DNA of 64,000 nucleotides, taken from contig CM028380.1 of assembly GCA_013146195.2 (NCBI GenBank), positions 79,178,556 to 79,242,555 of the forward strand. Reading direction: 5' to 3'. The translations under genes and the position numbers were made by a program. Positions within the stretch are counted from its first letter, which is position 1; every line of letters begins with the position of its first letter. The notes under the pieces are model-generated. The model did no database searches. It was not told the origin of the DNA and saw only the letters and a list, made by a program, of their open reading frames with translations. This stretch comes from Codonopsis lanceolata (taxonomy: Eukaryota; Streptophyta; Magnoliopsida; Asterales; Campanulaceae). This document shows, piece after piece, positions 1-10,554 of the stretch.

Positions 1-173
1 TTGCTTGACATCTTGCTAAAGATTGTTACTATTCTGGCCCTTAGAGGCCCATTTACCGTAAAGGCTCATTTGATTTGTATTGGCCCAAGAGGCCCAGCCT
101 ATTGAGGCTCATTTGTTTGCACCTCTCCAACTCGATCATTTCACAATAGTTACGTGTTCGAGTTGAGGGGGAG
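1..173 (+). mobile_element. Ty1/copia 3' internal end (truncated by window edge)
   Basis: The first bases read as LLDILLK, which resembles the conserved QLADILTK tail of copia RNase H, followed by about 130 bases of untranslated sequence. A purine-rich stretch (GAGTTGAGGGGGAG, 160-173) directly before the LTR start is a typical polypurine tract. The rest of the element would lie left of the window. Only its 3' tail can be described. Confidence 0.65.
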
Positions 174-434
174 TGTTAAAAATATAAGCCCAATCCATGT
201 AAGCCCATTTGGGCCCATTTACATTGTTAACTCAATTACTTTGTTTTAGATATAAATTCATGATGTAATAGTTTTTTTTTAGGAATCTAATTCAATAACA
301 ATACAATTCCTCTTTTTCCTCTCTTGCCGTGTTCTGCGCAATCTCTTATCACTCTCACGTCCGGCCACCATCGTCAATGGTGGTGGTCCGGCAACCTTCA
401 TTCTTCAATGCTCATCATCTACCAAATTTTAACA
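174..434 (+). repeat. Ty1/copia 3' LTR, 261 bp
   Basis: The LTR starts TGTTAAAA and ends TTTTAACA, a perfect 8-base terminal inverted repeat with TG...CA ends. It follows a polypurine tract directly. Small size fits copia. Only one LTR is in the window, so age and target duplication cannot be read. The bases just right of it enter a MULE arm, so the retrotransposon may have landed next to or inside that MULE. Confidence 0.75.
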
Positions 435-467
435 GGAGGGCTATACGCTTCTGCCATTATATATATA

Positions 468-790
468 GATTGTATGATGTTTGTATTGTATTCAAATTTG
501 TGAAAATTTGGTCAAATATTGGATTGTTTTTGAAATTTCAAAATAGAACAAGGTTTATAACAAAATTGTTTTTGGCGGGAAGAGTGACATGGACATAAGC
601 TCTCCCGCCCAGTCCACGTAGATTGACACTGGGATGTCCAGTCACCTTCCCGTTACAAAAACTAACCAGTTTTTGACAGAAGGTTTAAATTGGAAAAAAT
701 AAGTTGGGTTGAAGTTTTACATGCAAAAAAAAAAACATGGTTCAAAACAAAAAAATTAAAATAGGTCAGAGTTTTTTATACAATTAACCC
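468..790. repeat. MULE terminal arm, inverted relative to the copy at 45.3 kb
   Basis: This stretch is a diverged reverse-complement copy of 45268-45610. Shared blocks include the segment around 484-510 (GTATTGTATTCAAATTTG), the block ending in CTCTCCCGCCCAGTCCACG and the outer end AATTAACCC near 788. The outer end reads, from the other side, GGGTTAATTGTATAAAAAAC, a plausible MULE terminus. Neither the partner arm nor a target duplication is visible here, so this is one end of an incomplete copy. Confidence 0.6.
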
Positions 791-799
791 TTAATTTAG

Positions 800-1012
800 T
801 TGTAGAATCATAATATAGAGAAGAATGAACACAAAAAGATAGAGAGAATTCGAGAGAGAATTCAGTTGTCAATTTCTATTACTCAAACCGTCAATAAATA
901 AGGTTATGTAAGATAACCAAAAGTCTGAAGTAAATGAAGAATCTCTTCCAAGTTCAAAGTTTCTTTCAAGTTCAAGAACCTAGTAATATCCACACTTTGA
1001 CAATTACAACAA
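800..1012. other. Unassigned AT-rich spacer
   Basis: No coding region or structural RNA is recognised. The stretch has short self-similar pieces (AGAGAGAATTCGAGAGAGAATTC; AAGTTCAAAGTTTCTTTCAAGTTCAAG). It looks like old repeat debris and ends at the Helitron terminus. Confidence 0.4.
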
Positions 1013-1059
1013 CTAGTGATACACCCATGCATTGTATGGATTATACACAGTGTAAAATC
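1013..1059 (-). mobile_element. Helitron 3' terminus, cut off from its body by the gypsy insertion
   Basis: Read on the minus strand, this ends in CTAG followed by T (CTAG at 1013-1016). It is preceded by a short imperfect hairpin whose stem is CCAT (1025-1028) and ATGG (1036-1039). A hairpin a few bases before CTRR is the diagnostic Helitron 3' end. Sequence resumes after the gypsy element at 18640 and continues like the Helitron copy at 31740 (ATAAAAATCATATATTCAATTAAAG versus AAATCATATACTAAATTAAAG). The two pieces are therefore one interrupted element. Confidence 0.65.
1055..1059. repeat. Left target-site duplication of the gypsy element (AAATC)
   Basis: AAATC at 1055-1059 is repeated exactly at 18640-18644, immediately outside both LTR ends. 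Five bases is the usual duplication length for Ty3/gypsy integrases. Homology of the two flanks to a continuous Helitron sequence elsewhere in the window supports the reading. Confidence 0.8.
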
Positions 1060-2881
1060 TGTGAGGTTCCCGGGACGTGCCCCCGCGCCCCGCGCGCCCT
1101 TGGATAGGGGTGCGCGTACGTGCGGATGCGGGACACCACTGCTCTCGTTCCACCCTCCCTTGTTTAGGGGAAGACGAAATCCAAAGTGCGAGAGGAGTGC
1201 TGTCTATGTTAGCACGTTGGAATGTGCCTCGGTTGCCTTGAGTGGATTTTGTATCCAAAATGGGAACTAAAGGTTTCCTCATGTCAGGTTATCCCTTATT
1301 TCGGGGATAACAGGATATGAGAATGCATTACCTTTCCATTCTCATTCTCCCCTTTTATCTTTCAGGGGAAAATAGAGAAGTGCAAGAAAAGATATTGCGA
1401 CGCCCCCACTTATGGATTTATTAAAATAGCCTTATGGCCCAATCAGATCGCTATGGGAGCTATGGGTTTCCCGCATCAAGTTATCCCTTGTTTAGGGGAT
1501 ACCAGGATATGGGAATACATCACCCCTCCATTCTCGTATCTCCCTTTTTTAGGGGAGAACAGGAAAGTGCAAAGAGGGAATGTTGCGAGGCCCCACTGGA
1601 TCTGAAAGTTTTAGAGTCGCCACCTTTATTTTAAGGCAAAAATAAAGGAAAACCGAAAAAAACCGAGAGATTTTAGAAAGCGGGTTCGGGGGTTAAGTTA
1701 CGAGTTGGGAAGGTGCTAGGCACCCAACTCGCCCTTTCGGTCTCAAAACGTTTTTGGCTGAAATATGCTCATTGTTATATTAATCTAGCAAATAAATAAG
1801 GTCTTATTTTGACAAGGGAAAATTAAACAGATACATTCGTGGCTACATTATTTACGGACTCGCAGCCGTCTCCTTCCAATAATTACAAACACATTTAAGA
1901 ATATTTGGTCATTATAATGACTCTTTTACATAATTTTTCCTAATCTAATCCGGGCAGCACAACGGCTTATATGGGCTACATTGTGCCAGATTTAAAATAC
2001 AACTTTTTGAAAATAACTAAAAGAAAAATATAAATGAAATAAAAATACACTCTTAAATGTATTACCTTTTAGAGCGGTGATGTGCTCGCTCTGTCCTCCT
2101 CGGGAGAGGGAGTCTTTTTTGTTTTGAATTGAATTGAACTGGATTGCTGCTTGATTTGATTGATGTTTTGAGGTTTGGGCTTGTCAACTCGAGCAGAGTG
2201 ACAGCTTTATTTGGGTTGGTTTTGGCCTTTTCAGTTGGGCGGAACCTAGACTTAAATTTTGACTTTTTTAGCTCGTTACTCGGGCAGAGTAACGGCTTAT
2301 TCTGGGATTTTTGGACTGGGGTTTTAAGGTGGATACCTAACAACTAGGCTAGGGATCACTTATAACCTATGGGTTTTTGATTTGGCAGAGTTTGGACGGG
2401 GTTTGGATACAATAGGGGCTTCCACTCACCTATCTCGCACCTCTCGTACTAAGTGTATCGAAAGAACGAAGCAGAGCTTCGCTGCGATCGAAAATCTTGG
2501 ATGAAAATTGTGTGTCGAGAACTGGGAGCGGAGGCCTCTATTTATAGCAATGCCTGAGGACGCGGCTGGAATTTGTGAATTTCTTTCTCGTGCATCAGCC
2601 GCTTGTACCTTGCGCTTTAAAGCTTGTACTATTTCTTTGTGAGAGAGTGAACAGGAAATATGCTTGGTGCGGCCAAGCCATGCTTGGTGCGGCACCAAGC
2701 CTTCCTTAGGCGGCACCAATAGCTTTTGCAACTTTCAAATTTTGACACTTTCCCCCACCGGTTCAGCTTTCACATCTGCTTTCCTTTCGCATTTTTGACT
2801 TCGCAACTTGACATTTGTTAAGTTTTAGCGTTCTTGATATTTTATGCCGTTACATATCGAGGGTACAAAATTGGGGTGTCT
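1060..2881 (-). repeat. 3' LTR of the Tat/Ogre element, about 1.82 kb
   Basis: It matches 16904-18639 over its full length, differing mostly by short indels. Plus-strand ends are TGTGAGGTTCCCGGG on the left and TTGGGGTGTCT on the right. It holds a perfect 8-bp stem with a CGG loop at 2682-2700, inside a repeated CTTGGTGCGGC motif. The hairpin is also present in the other LTR at 18436-18454. Short open frames around 1.0-1.6 kb are not conserved proteins. Confidence 0.88.
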
Positions 2882-2892
2882 GAGAGCCCCTC
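2882..2892 (-). other. Polypurine tract of the Tat/Ogre element
   Basis: The minus strand reads GAGGGGCTCTC directly before the 3' LTR start (AGACACCCC). Its position just inside the LTR, opposite the PBS end, is where plus-strand DNA synthesis is primed. Confidence 0.65.
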
Positions 2893-3299
2893 AACGATGG
2901 AGTTTACGGGTAACCTTTCGGCTTACTGAGTAGACGAACATCGTTGATTAACAAGAGACTCTCCAATTTCGTTCATTTAAGAACAGGAGAATGCAATTGG
3001 TAGCAGTTATAATGCACAGTGACATGCTATCCAAACTCTATAACCTAGACATTTTTAGTCGGTTATATAAAAAATTATCGAAGTTTTTAAGCAGATGTGA
3101 ATTTAATGTGCTCAAATGGTCGGACCTACTAATGTAGGCTGCCTACGTATTCCCTATTTAAAGGAAATCAGACCAAGCGTAGTTCAGGACAAAACCTTAA
3201 ACTACAATGGAAAAAGATTTTTGTGTTTTTGAAAAAAAGCCGTATTCTCCCGGTCCGAAACCGTTGTCAAATACGGTATGAAGATTTGAATGTTTTTCT

Positions 3300-3625
3300 G
3301 TTACCACCTTTCAACTAGTTGAAATGTGTTAAGAAAAATTTTCTAATTATGTCAGGCCTTGATCGTTTGTCTTGTTTCAGGACATAATCCGAAAACTTTC
3401 AAATATCAGAAAACTGTGTTTGACTAAAGATCTGTTGCCGAGCACTGCAAATCTGTTACCACAATTTCAACCGGTCAATACCTTGGCATTGAAATGTGTT
3501 AAGAAAAATTTTCTAGGTATGTCTGGGCCTTGATCGCTGTCTTGTTTCCAGACATAGCCCGAAAATTTTCAAATATCAGAAAATTGTGCTTGACTAAAGA
3601 TCCGTCGCCGAGCATGACGAAATGA
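3300..3625. repeat. Two-copy tandem repeat, about 155-170 bp unit
   Basis: Copy one (3300-3454) and copy two (3455-3625) share GTTACCAC, the block AAATGTGTTAAGAAAAATTT, the GGCCTTGATCG motif and the ending ACTAAAGATC...GCCGAGCA. Differences are small substitutions and an insertion of about 15 bases in copy two. Confidence 0.8.
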
Positions 3626-4591
3626 TCATTCTTCAAGTATTTTCGAAAATTGTGAAGTGAAAAACATTCTTTTTCCTTCCTTTTTTTTTCGAATATTCCC
3701 CTTTTTTTTGTGTTTTTGAAATATTCCTCTTTTTTTTTTTTATTTTTGAAATATTCCTCTTTTTTTGTGTTTTTGAAATATTCCTCTTTTTTTTTTGCTT
3801 TTTGAAATATTCCTCTTTTTTTTTTTTTTTTGGTTTTTTTGAAATTTTTTTTTGAAATTTTCCTAAAAAAAGGAAATTATTTTAGAGTTAGGGTAGAATC
3901 TGCTGACTTACCTTTTTGCTTGGGGTGGCTCATGCGAGATTATTGATTCGACATTTACGCCACTCTTTTTCTTTGGGAATTTCCTTTTTTTTTTATTGTG
4001 ATGGTCGGACCTCTACGCGATGTAGGCCTCGTCACGTATCCTTTTCAAGAATCGTGACCAAGCGTAGTTCGGCGATCTTTGGGGATTTTATTCTTGCTAG
4101 CTTTTTTCTTTTCTTTTCTTTTCTTTTTTGTTTTTTCTTCTTTTTTTTTGATCTGTTGGGGATTTTTCCTTTTATCACTGTTCCGGCCTTCGCTGGAAAG
4201 TCTTTTCCCTTGTCCCACTTTGTTTTCGGCTTTAGCTGGAAAATTTTCTTGATGCTGCTGCATTTGTTCTTGTTGCTCCTTCTAACCTTGGTCAGAAACT
4301 CTCTTTTTTCTTGCCGTAGCATCTTTTGGCATCAGCTGGTATCATCTTTTCTTTGCTGTTGTTTTCTTTTTGCTTCATTTTCTAGCTTCAGTCGAAAATT
4401 TCTTCTTCTGTCGCCGCATTTTCCTTGTTGCATGTGCCTGAAAAAATATTCTCTTCTTGTACATACATCTTCCCCTCTCCCGATTTTTTTTTTACTTTCT
4501 GTTTTTTTTATTGGAGGAATGTAAAAGAATATGGTATATATATACAACTTTTTAATGAGATCAAATGTTTATTTACATGTAAATTTTGTTC

Positions 4592-4597
<6 letters not shown>

Positions 4598-4624
<27 letters not shown>
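4598..4624. repeat. (TA)n microsatellite in the retrotransposon 3' region
   Basis: A run of alternating TA inside the T-rich noncoding region. It creates spurious tyrosine-isoleucine frames on both strands. Confidence 0.9.
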
Positions 4625-4626
<2 letters not shown>

Positions 4627-4729
4627 GGCAAGTGTTTATTTACGTAAAGAATGATACACTTTTTCTTTTTTTTTTTGTTTGTTTTTTTTTTGTTTGTTTT
4701 TTTTGTTTGTTTTTTTGTTTTTGTTGTTG

Positions 4730-5165
4730 AAAACCTGTACAAATATTTACAATGCAGTCTAATTTTATATGATGCAAAATTTATAAACACATGCAGACTC
4801 AAGACACACGCACAAAGTAAAGCTATACCGACCTCTACTGGGTAATGACACGCTGTATTTCCGAAATGGATTTTAAAGGAATATACTTTCGGGTTCGAGC
4901 GGGCTTCTTTTTTTTTATTATTTCATTTTTTTTATTTTTATTCTTTTGTATATATTTTTTTTATAAAAGAAATCTGTACAAATATTATGAAATAATGCAA
5001 TATACTGTATATGATGCAATATGTTACACATGCAAAAATAAATTCACACAGAAAATAAAACTATACCAAACATCTAAAATGTAATGGCACGCTGTATTTT
5101 GAGGAAAGTGATTTTTTTTTAGAATACACCTTTGGATAAGAGCGGACTTTTTGGGTGATATCGGA
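4730..5165. repeat. Two-copy tandem repeat, about 200-240 bp unit
   Basis: The block near 4735-4915 (CTGTACAAATATT, a TATGATGCAA motif, AAAACTATACC, then GTAATGACACGCTGTATTT) recurs at 4973-5150 in the same order with GTAATGGCACGCTGTATTT. Spacers are T-rich and variable. This is diverged tandem duplication inside the retrotransposon. Confidence 0.7.
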
Positions 5166-5779
5166 ATGGGAAAATGGCCGAATCTCTTATTCTTTCGGTG
5201 CATTGTGGCTGTTGAGTCCGTGGTCGTAGCCTCCTCTGGTAGGTTTTTTTTTTTTTGATCAGACGCAGGAGTAGACGATGGCTGGAGCCGAAATATCATG
5301 GTACCAGGCAGCACCTCTATCCGGGATAATGGGGACATTGATGATGAGGATGAGGACACTTACAGGGGCTCTCATCTTTGATGAGTCCGGGGTTTCTTCT
5401 TCGCCTCGCGAGAAGGAGTATAGGCCCGGCTCGGTGGGCGCCCGCGAGCAGCGATGGACCACTCGGGGCTATGGCTGCAAGAAAAGGATTGTTTCTGGGG
5501 GGAGAACAACGGGGGTATAGGCAGTATATAGATATGTACAGATGCAAGTAATGTATAATATAAATGTCTTAATAAGTATTCCTAAGTTGCACCTTAGGAC
5601 CCGTAAAATTTATATTTTAATGTTTTAATGTGAGCTGCTTTGTCGTGGTTTTTCTCTTTTGTTTGCCGAGTTTCTGATGTGCTGAAGACTGAAGGTAGTA
5701 CACTGATAGCTTCACATAATGCCTTCCCTCTCCTTTTTATTTTTATTTTCATCATTTTTCTTCTCTTTTTTTTATTGCT

Positions 5780-5827
5780 CTAACTTTTGCCTAGGCCGCC
5801 CTTTCGGGTTTTCAGCCTAGCGAGCTC

Positions 5828-5867
<40 letters not shown>

Positions 5868-5991
5868 TATATGCTCTAATTTTTGTCTAGACCGCCCTTT
5901 CGGGTTTTCAGCCTAGTGAGCTTCCTCTTTTTTTTATTTTCTTTTTACCTAACTTTTGCCTAGACCGCTTTTGGGTTTTGACCTAAGCGAT
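5780..5991. repeat. Three copies of a CCTAG-bounded motif
   Basis: Units near 5783-5826, 5876-5921 and 5947-5991 share TTTTGCCTAG, a core with CTTTCGGGTTTT, and an ending resembling CAGCCTAGCGAG. They are separated by T-rich or (ATT)n spacers. The short inverted ends (GCCTAG...CAGCCTAG) could let each unit fold. The third copy is more diverged. Confidence 0.75.
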
Positions 5992-6106
5992 TTGGAGAGC
6001 TTTGAATATGATAGCTATTAGCTCAGGCGTAGTACCTTTTGAGTTTGTCGAGGTTGAAAGGCTGGACAAGATCTTCTCCGTCTTGGTTTGTGAGAAATAC
6101 GACACC

Positions 6107-7154
6107 TCATGACCGGATCTCCTTAACGATGTATGGTCCCATCCAGGGAGACTTCCATTTTCCCCTAGTATCAACATAACTAGGGGGTTTTTCTCGAAGC
6201 ACAAGGTCTCCGACTTGAATATCTCGGCCTTTGACTTTCTTGTTGAAGGCTCGGGCGATCGCCTTTGATATGCCGGGTATGCTTTCTAAGGCTAGGGAGG
6301 CGTCGTTCATCAATCGGGGCAGTTCTTCGTGCAGCCCTTTGACCCGATCAATTTACGCTATATCGGCTTCCATCATCACTCTCAATGATGGAATTTCCAC
6401 CTCTATTGTAATACCGCTTCCATGCCATATCTTTAGAGAGTAAGGGGTAGCCCCGATGGGTGTCTTGGGGCCCGGCGTCTGGTAACCCAAAGGGCTAGTG
6501 GCAATTTTACGGCGATCTCTTCTGTATCGGCCATTTTCGATGATGTTCTCGAGGGTTTTATTGGCGCTTCAGCGGCACCATTAGCTTGTGGCCGGTAGGG
6601 GAGGATTTGTGTCTGGATCTTGAACTCGTCCAGTGAGGCGGTTCCGTCCCCTTCAAAAAATGAGAGCCGTTGTCGGAGATAATCTCGAAAGGTACCCCAT
6701 ATCGGTATATGATATTGGTCTTAATGAATTCGGATACCTTCCGGGCGTTTAGGACTTTGTAGGAAGAGGCTTCTACCCACTTTGTGAAATGACGGCTACT
6801 AGGACATATTCGTGGCCATTGGATCGCCGGGTGAATTGGTGGCCTATGGCGTCGATACCAATGTTTGAGAGGGCCGGTGGAGTTGTATAGGGCGTGTGGG
6901 GGCATGCTTTGTAGATTGGCAAAGCGTTGACATTTGTCGCAATGTCGCACCCCCGGATCTGATCGATTCGGCGTACTCAATAGTACCCTGTCGAATAACT
7001 TTCTTTGAGAGCATATGGCGTCAATCATGTGAGGCCAGTACCACCATGCGGCAGTTGATCCATAATTTTCTCGCTTTGCTTTGGTTGACACATAGTAAGT
7101 TGAGGCCTTGATAGTGTCTCTTATACGTAGATGCCTATAGGCTGGGAGGCCCAT
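6107..7154 (-). pseudogene. Integrase of the Tat/Ogre element (copy nearest the 3' LTR)
   Basis: Translation of the minus strand in several frames gives integrase pieces: the zinc-binding part (VRHCDKCQRFAN near 6930), the catalytic core (FTKWVEA, then FIKTNIIYRYGVP and ISDNGSHF near 6680), and the C-terminal part (ARAFNKKV, GDLVL, WMGPYIVKEI, 6107-6313). The D in SDNGSHF fits the second catalytic aspartate of the DDE triad. The protein would insert the element's cDNA into the host genome. Several frameshifts break it, so it is non-functional as written. Confidence 0.85.
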
Positions 7155-7199
7155 CTTCTCGGGGAGACTCTTCCCCTTTTGTCTAACCCGGGAGGATAA

Positions 7200-7845
7200 A
7201 GATTATTCTCGGAGCGGATTTAAGATGTCGACATACCAGGTTCGTGATCGCTTCGGGGCTGCGTTGATTGTGAAACGATGCGCGGAGTGACCTTCTTCCC
7301 GACTATGAATGGTTGGACTTTAGTTTCGGCGGAATTTGGACTAGTGACGCCAGTGGCCAAGGCATCGGCGAATTGATTCCTATCTCGTGGCGGGTAATGG
7401 AGCGAGATAGAACCAAATCGGCGGCATTAAGCATTAGTTTGGCATGATAGAGCCGCTGCGGCCGAGGATCTGGGTCCTCCATCGTCCTTCGACTTGATTT
7501 ATGATCGGGGCCGAGTCTCCGTGAACTTCGAGATCTTTAGCTCCTCTTTTTTTGAGAGCTTCTTCTAAGCCAACAATCAGGCCGTACTCATTGTATTATT
7601 TGAACATTCGAACTCCGGCCTTATGGCGGCGGAGTATGAGTCGGCCGAGATCGATTAACAAGATTCCTATGCAAAGCCTCTTTTTTGTTTGCGGCTCGTC
7701 AAAGAACATTTGCAGCCGGTGTCTGGTCGGTGATTTCAGGATACCTTCGTCAGGAAGCAGGACTGATTGCATCTTCGGTCTTCGAGGTAGATCGGCTAAG
7801 TGGTGCGCAATGGCGCTCCCTTTGATAGACTTGAGAGTGACATAG
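7200..7845 (-). pseudogene. Second RNase H domain of the Tat/Ogre element (copy 1)
   Basis: This segment lies between RNase H and integrase and matches 9500-10140, where an EARIVGL-type motif, KGAKDLEV and INQVEGRWKT are readable. These resemble the additional RNase H found in Tat-lineage elements. It would degrade the RNA strand during reverse transcription. Many indels destroy the frame. The assignment rests on the clearer second copy. Confidence 0.6.
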
Positions 7846-8895
7846 GTTATGTCAAACTCATTAAGAAAAAAAGGACCACTTGGCGATCTGTAGGCGGTGA
7901 TGGCTTACAGAAGATGTATTTGATAGGGTCCATCACGGATATGGAGGCTTGATGGACCTTCCTTGGAGATAGGTTTTGAGCCTCTACAGTGGCCCAGACT
8001 AGCGGGTGCAACTTTTCTCTAGTCTTAGAATAGTTTGGCTGCTTCATGGCTTCTTTATGAAATATATGGCGTTTTCAATGGGAATCTTCTCTCTTGGGCG
8101 AGCATAGCCCTGCCGTAATGTGCGTGACGGTTAAGTATATGAGGAGAGGTTTATGTGTATGAGGTGGAGCTAGCACGAGGGATTGGTAAGGTAGGCTTTA
8201 TTTTCTCGAAGGCTAGGCGGCACTCGCGTCAGAACTTGATCGATATTCTTTTGAGGAGTTTAAAGAGGGGCTCGCGGGTGGTAGTCGGTTTCTCGATGAA
8301 ACGGCCGATGTCTTTGCCGGGCCTAGAAGCCTTTTACCGATGGGAGTTTTCGGGTGTGGCATTTCGGGATGGCTTTGATTTTCTTTGGCTCGATCTCGAT
8401 GCCTTGTTGATTACTAAAAATCCATGACTTTGCCTGCAGTAACCCAGATGTGCATTTGGTGGGGTTAAGCTTCATCCGGTGTTTTTCGAGTCTTTCGAAG
8501 AACTTGGAGATCTTTAATGTGAGCACCATAGGCGTCATTTGGAATGCACGATCATATCATCGACATAGACCCCCGTCTCTTTATGGATCATGTCGTGGAA
8601 GAGGGTGAGCGACCCCTGCAGTAGTGGCTCACGGCATTCTTCAATCAAATAATGCTTGATTATAGCATTAAGTCCCCGAGGAGTAGTGAATGAAGTCTTC
8701 TCCGGTCTTCTCCTGCCATTTTGATTTGGTTATAGCCCGACGTCACCCCGTCGGCCGAAGGATCGAACTTTGTGGCTGCGGACGGCATCTACAATGTCAA
8801 TGTTTGGCGGAGAGGAAGTCATCTTTGGGCGGCAGCTTTGTTGAGGTCGCGGAAGTCTACGCAGATCGACTTTCTGGTTGGGCTTAGGAGCGATC
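7846..8895 (-). pseudogene. RNase H and C-terminal half of reverse transcriptase (copy 1)
   Basis: RNase H is recognisable from NYSKTREKLHPLVWATVEAQ and SVMDPIKYIF (7847-8047). Reverse transcriptase thumb and connection motifs (RLEKHRMKLNPTKCTSG; GIEIEPKKIKAI) lie at 8323-8538. The palm motif region near 8560-8620 has the reverse complement of the YVDDM coding area but is damaged. The copy stops at the N gap. It duplicates 10150-11223. Confidence 0.75.
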
Positions 8896-8995
8896 NNNNN
8901 NNNNNNNNNNNNNNNNNNNNNNNNNNNNNNNNNNNNNNNNNNNNNNNNNNNNNNNNNNNNNNNNNNNNNNNNNNNNNNNNNNNNNNNNNNNNNNN
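8896..8995. other. Assembly gap (100 N)
   Basis: Exactly 100 N bases, a conventional size for a gap of unknown length. It lies precisely at the junction between the two copies of the pol segment (6672-8895 and 8996-11223). This makes a misjoin or unresolved overlap likely. Confidence 0.98.
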
Positions 8996-9480
8996 TCGGA
9001 GATGATCTCGAAAGAGTACCCATGGCGGTATATGATGTTGGTCTTAATGAATTCGGATACCTTAGGGCATTTAGGACTTTGTAGGAAGAAGCTTATACCC
9101 ACTTTGTGAAGTAATCGGCGGCTACGAAGACATATTCATGGCCATTAGATCCGCCGGGTGAATGGCCTATGGCGTCGATACCCATGTTGAGAAGGGCGGT
9201 GTGGAGTTGTATAGGGCGTGTGGGGGCACATCTTGTAGATTAGCGTTGACATTTGTCATGATGTCGCACCAGCGAATCTGATCGGTTCGGCGTACTCGAT
9301 AGTACCTGTCGAATGACTTTCTTTGATAACATATGGCCGTTCATGCCAGGGCCGCGGTACCACCATGCGAGTTGATCCATAATTTGCTTTAGCACACATG
9401 TAAAGTTGAGGCCTTGATAGTGCCTCTTATCTGGTACCACCCATTGAATCGAGTGGGAGGCCCATCTTCTCGGGGAGACT
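8996..9480 (-). pseudogene. Partial integrase (copy 2, ends at the gap)
   Basis: It repeats 6672-7154: FIKTNIIYRHG near 9040 and VRHHDKCQR near 9245 are readable on the minus strand. Only the zinc-binding region and the start of the catalytic core are present before the gap. It is frameshifted relative to copy 1, in places at different positions, so the two copies carry independent indels. Confidence 0.75.
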
Positions 9481-10140
9481 CTTCCTCTTTTGTCTAACCG
9501 GGGGGATAAAGATTTTTACGGAAGCGAGATTCAATGTCGGCATACCGGGGCTCGTGATGCACTCGGGGGCTGCGTTGATTTTGAAAGCATGTATCCGGAG
9601 TGACCTTTTGGCCGACTATGAATGGTTGGACTTTAGTTTGTGGGGAATCTGGACTAGTGATGCCTTGAGAGTGGCGAGCATCGGCGAATTGATTCTATCT
9701 CGTGGCGGGTAATGGAGCGAGATAGAACCAAATCGGGCGGCAAGCTGTTATTAGCTTGGCATGATAGAGTTGCGGTAGGGATCTGGGTCTTCCACCTTCC
9801 TTCGACTTGATTTATAATCGGGGGAGTCTCAGTGACTTCGAGATCTTTAGCTCCCTTTTGAGAGCTTCTTCTAAGCCCGACAATACGGGCTTCGTACTTC
9901 ATTTGTATTATTTGAACATTCGAACTCGGCCTTATAGCCAGCGGAGTATGAGAGTCGGCGAGGATCGATTAACAAGATTCTATGCCAAAGCCTCTTTTGT
10001 TTGCGGCTCGTCAAAGAACATTTGCCGGCGGGTGTCTGGTCGGTGATTTCGGGATACCTTAAATGCAGAAAGCCAGAGGCTCGATTGCATCTTCGGTCTT
10101 GAGAGGTAGATCGGCTAAGTGGTGCACGATGGCGCTCCAC
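9481..10140 (-). pseudogene. Second RNase H domain of the Tat/Ogre element (copy 2)
   Basis: The minus strand around 9654-9902 reads YEARIVGLRRSS, KGAKDLEV and IINQVEGRWKTQIP, close to the NEAEYEAL..GL and INQV..GEW signatures of the extra Tat RNase H. This is the best-preserved copy and supports the lineage call. Several single-base indels break the frame toward 10140. Confidence 0.7.
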
Positions 10141-10227
10141 TTTGATAGACTTGAGAGTGACATAGGTTATGTCAAACTCATTTAGAAGAAAAGACCACTT
10201 GGCTAGTCTGTTTGGGCAGGTGATGGC

Positions 10228-10554
10228 TTAGAAGATGTATTTGATAGGGTCCATCACGGATATGAGCTTGATGGACCTTCCTTGGAGATAGGTTTTGAGC
10301 CTCTGAGTGGCCCGGACTAGGCAGGTGCGGCTTTTTCGAGTCTTAGAATAGTTTAGCTCGCTTCCTTGTAGCTTCCTACTTATGAAATATATGGCGTTTT
10401 CAATGTAGGAATCTTCTTTCTCTGGCGAGCATAGCCCCTGCTTGATGTAATGCGTGACGGTTAAGTATATGAGGAGAGGTTTATGGGTATGAGGTGGAGC
10501 TAGCACGGGGGATTGGTAAGGTAGGCTTTTATTTTCTCGAAGGCTAGGCGGCAC
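10228..10554 (-). pseudogene. RNase H domain (copy 2)
   Basis: The motif string YIENAIYFISRKLQ, ELNYSKT, LVRATQRLKTYL and SVMDPIKYIF is typical of the RNase H that follows gypsy reverse transcriptase. It removes the RNA template after minus-strand synthesis. Its N-terminal side runs into the reverse transcriptase connection region at 10544. Frameshifts on both sides make it a pseudogene. Confidence 0.8.

Larger units (their letters stand above)
2893..6100 (-). other. Long 3' noncoding region of the Tat/Ogre element
   Basis: About 3.2 kb between integrase and the 3' LTR with no retroelement protein. It is rich in T tracts with embedded GAAATATTCC motifs (3680-3860) and has three separate local duplications, listed on their own. 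Apparent frames, for example 3916-4524, are phenylalanine/serine low complexity on the strand opposite to the element. Such repeat-rich untranslated regions are known for Tat/Ogre elements. Confidence 0.75.

Noticed and set aside
1013..1282. Open frames on both strands inside the LTR, repeated at 16870-17118
   Set aside because: They arise from GC-rich LTR sequence, are present in both LTRs and resemble no protein.
3916..4524. A 202-codon open frame on the plus strand
   Set aside because: Phenylalanine/leucine/serine low complexity from T-rich tracts, on the strand opposite to the retrotransposon, no domain.
8730..9102. Open frames spanning the N gap
   Set aside because: Unknown bases produce artificial continuity; no peptide can be claimed there.
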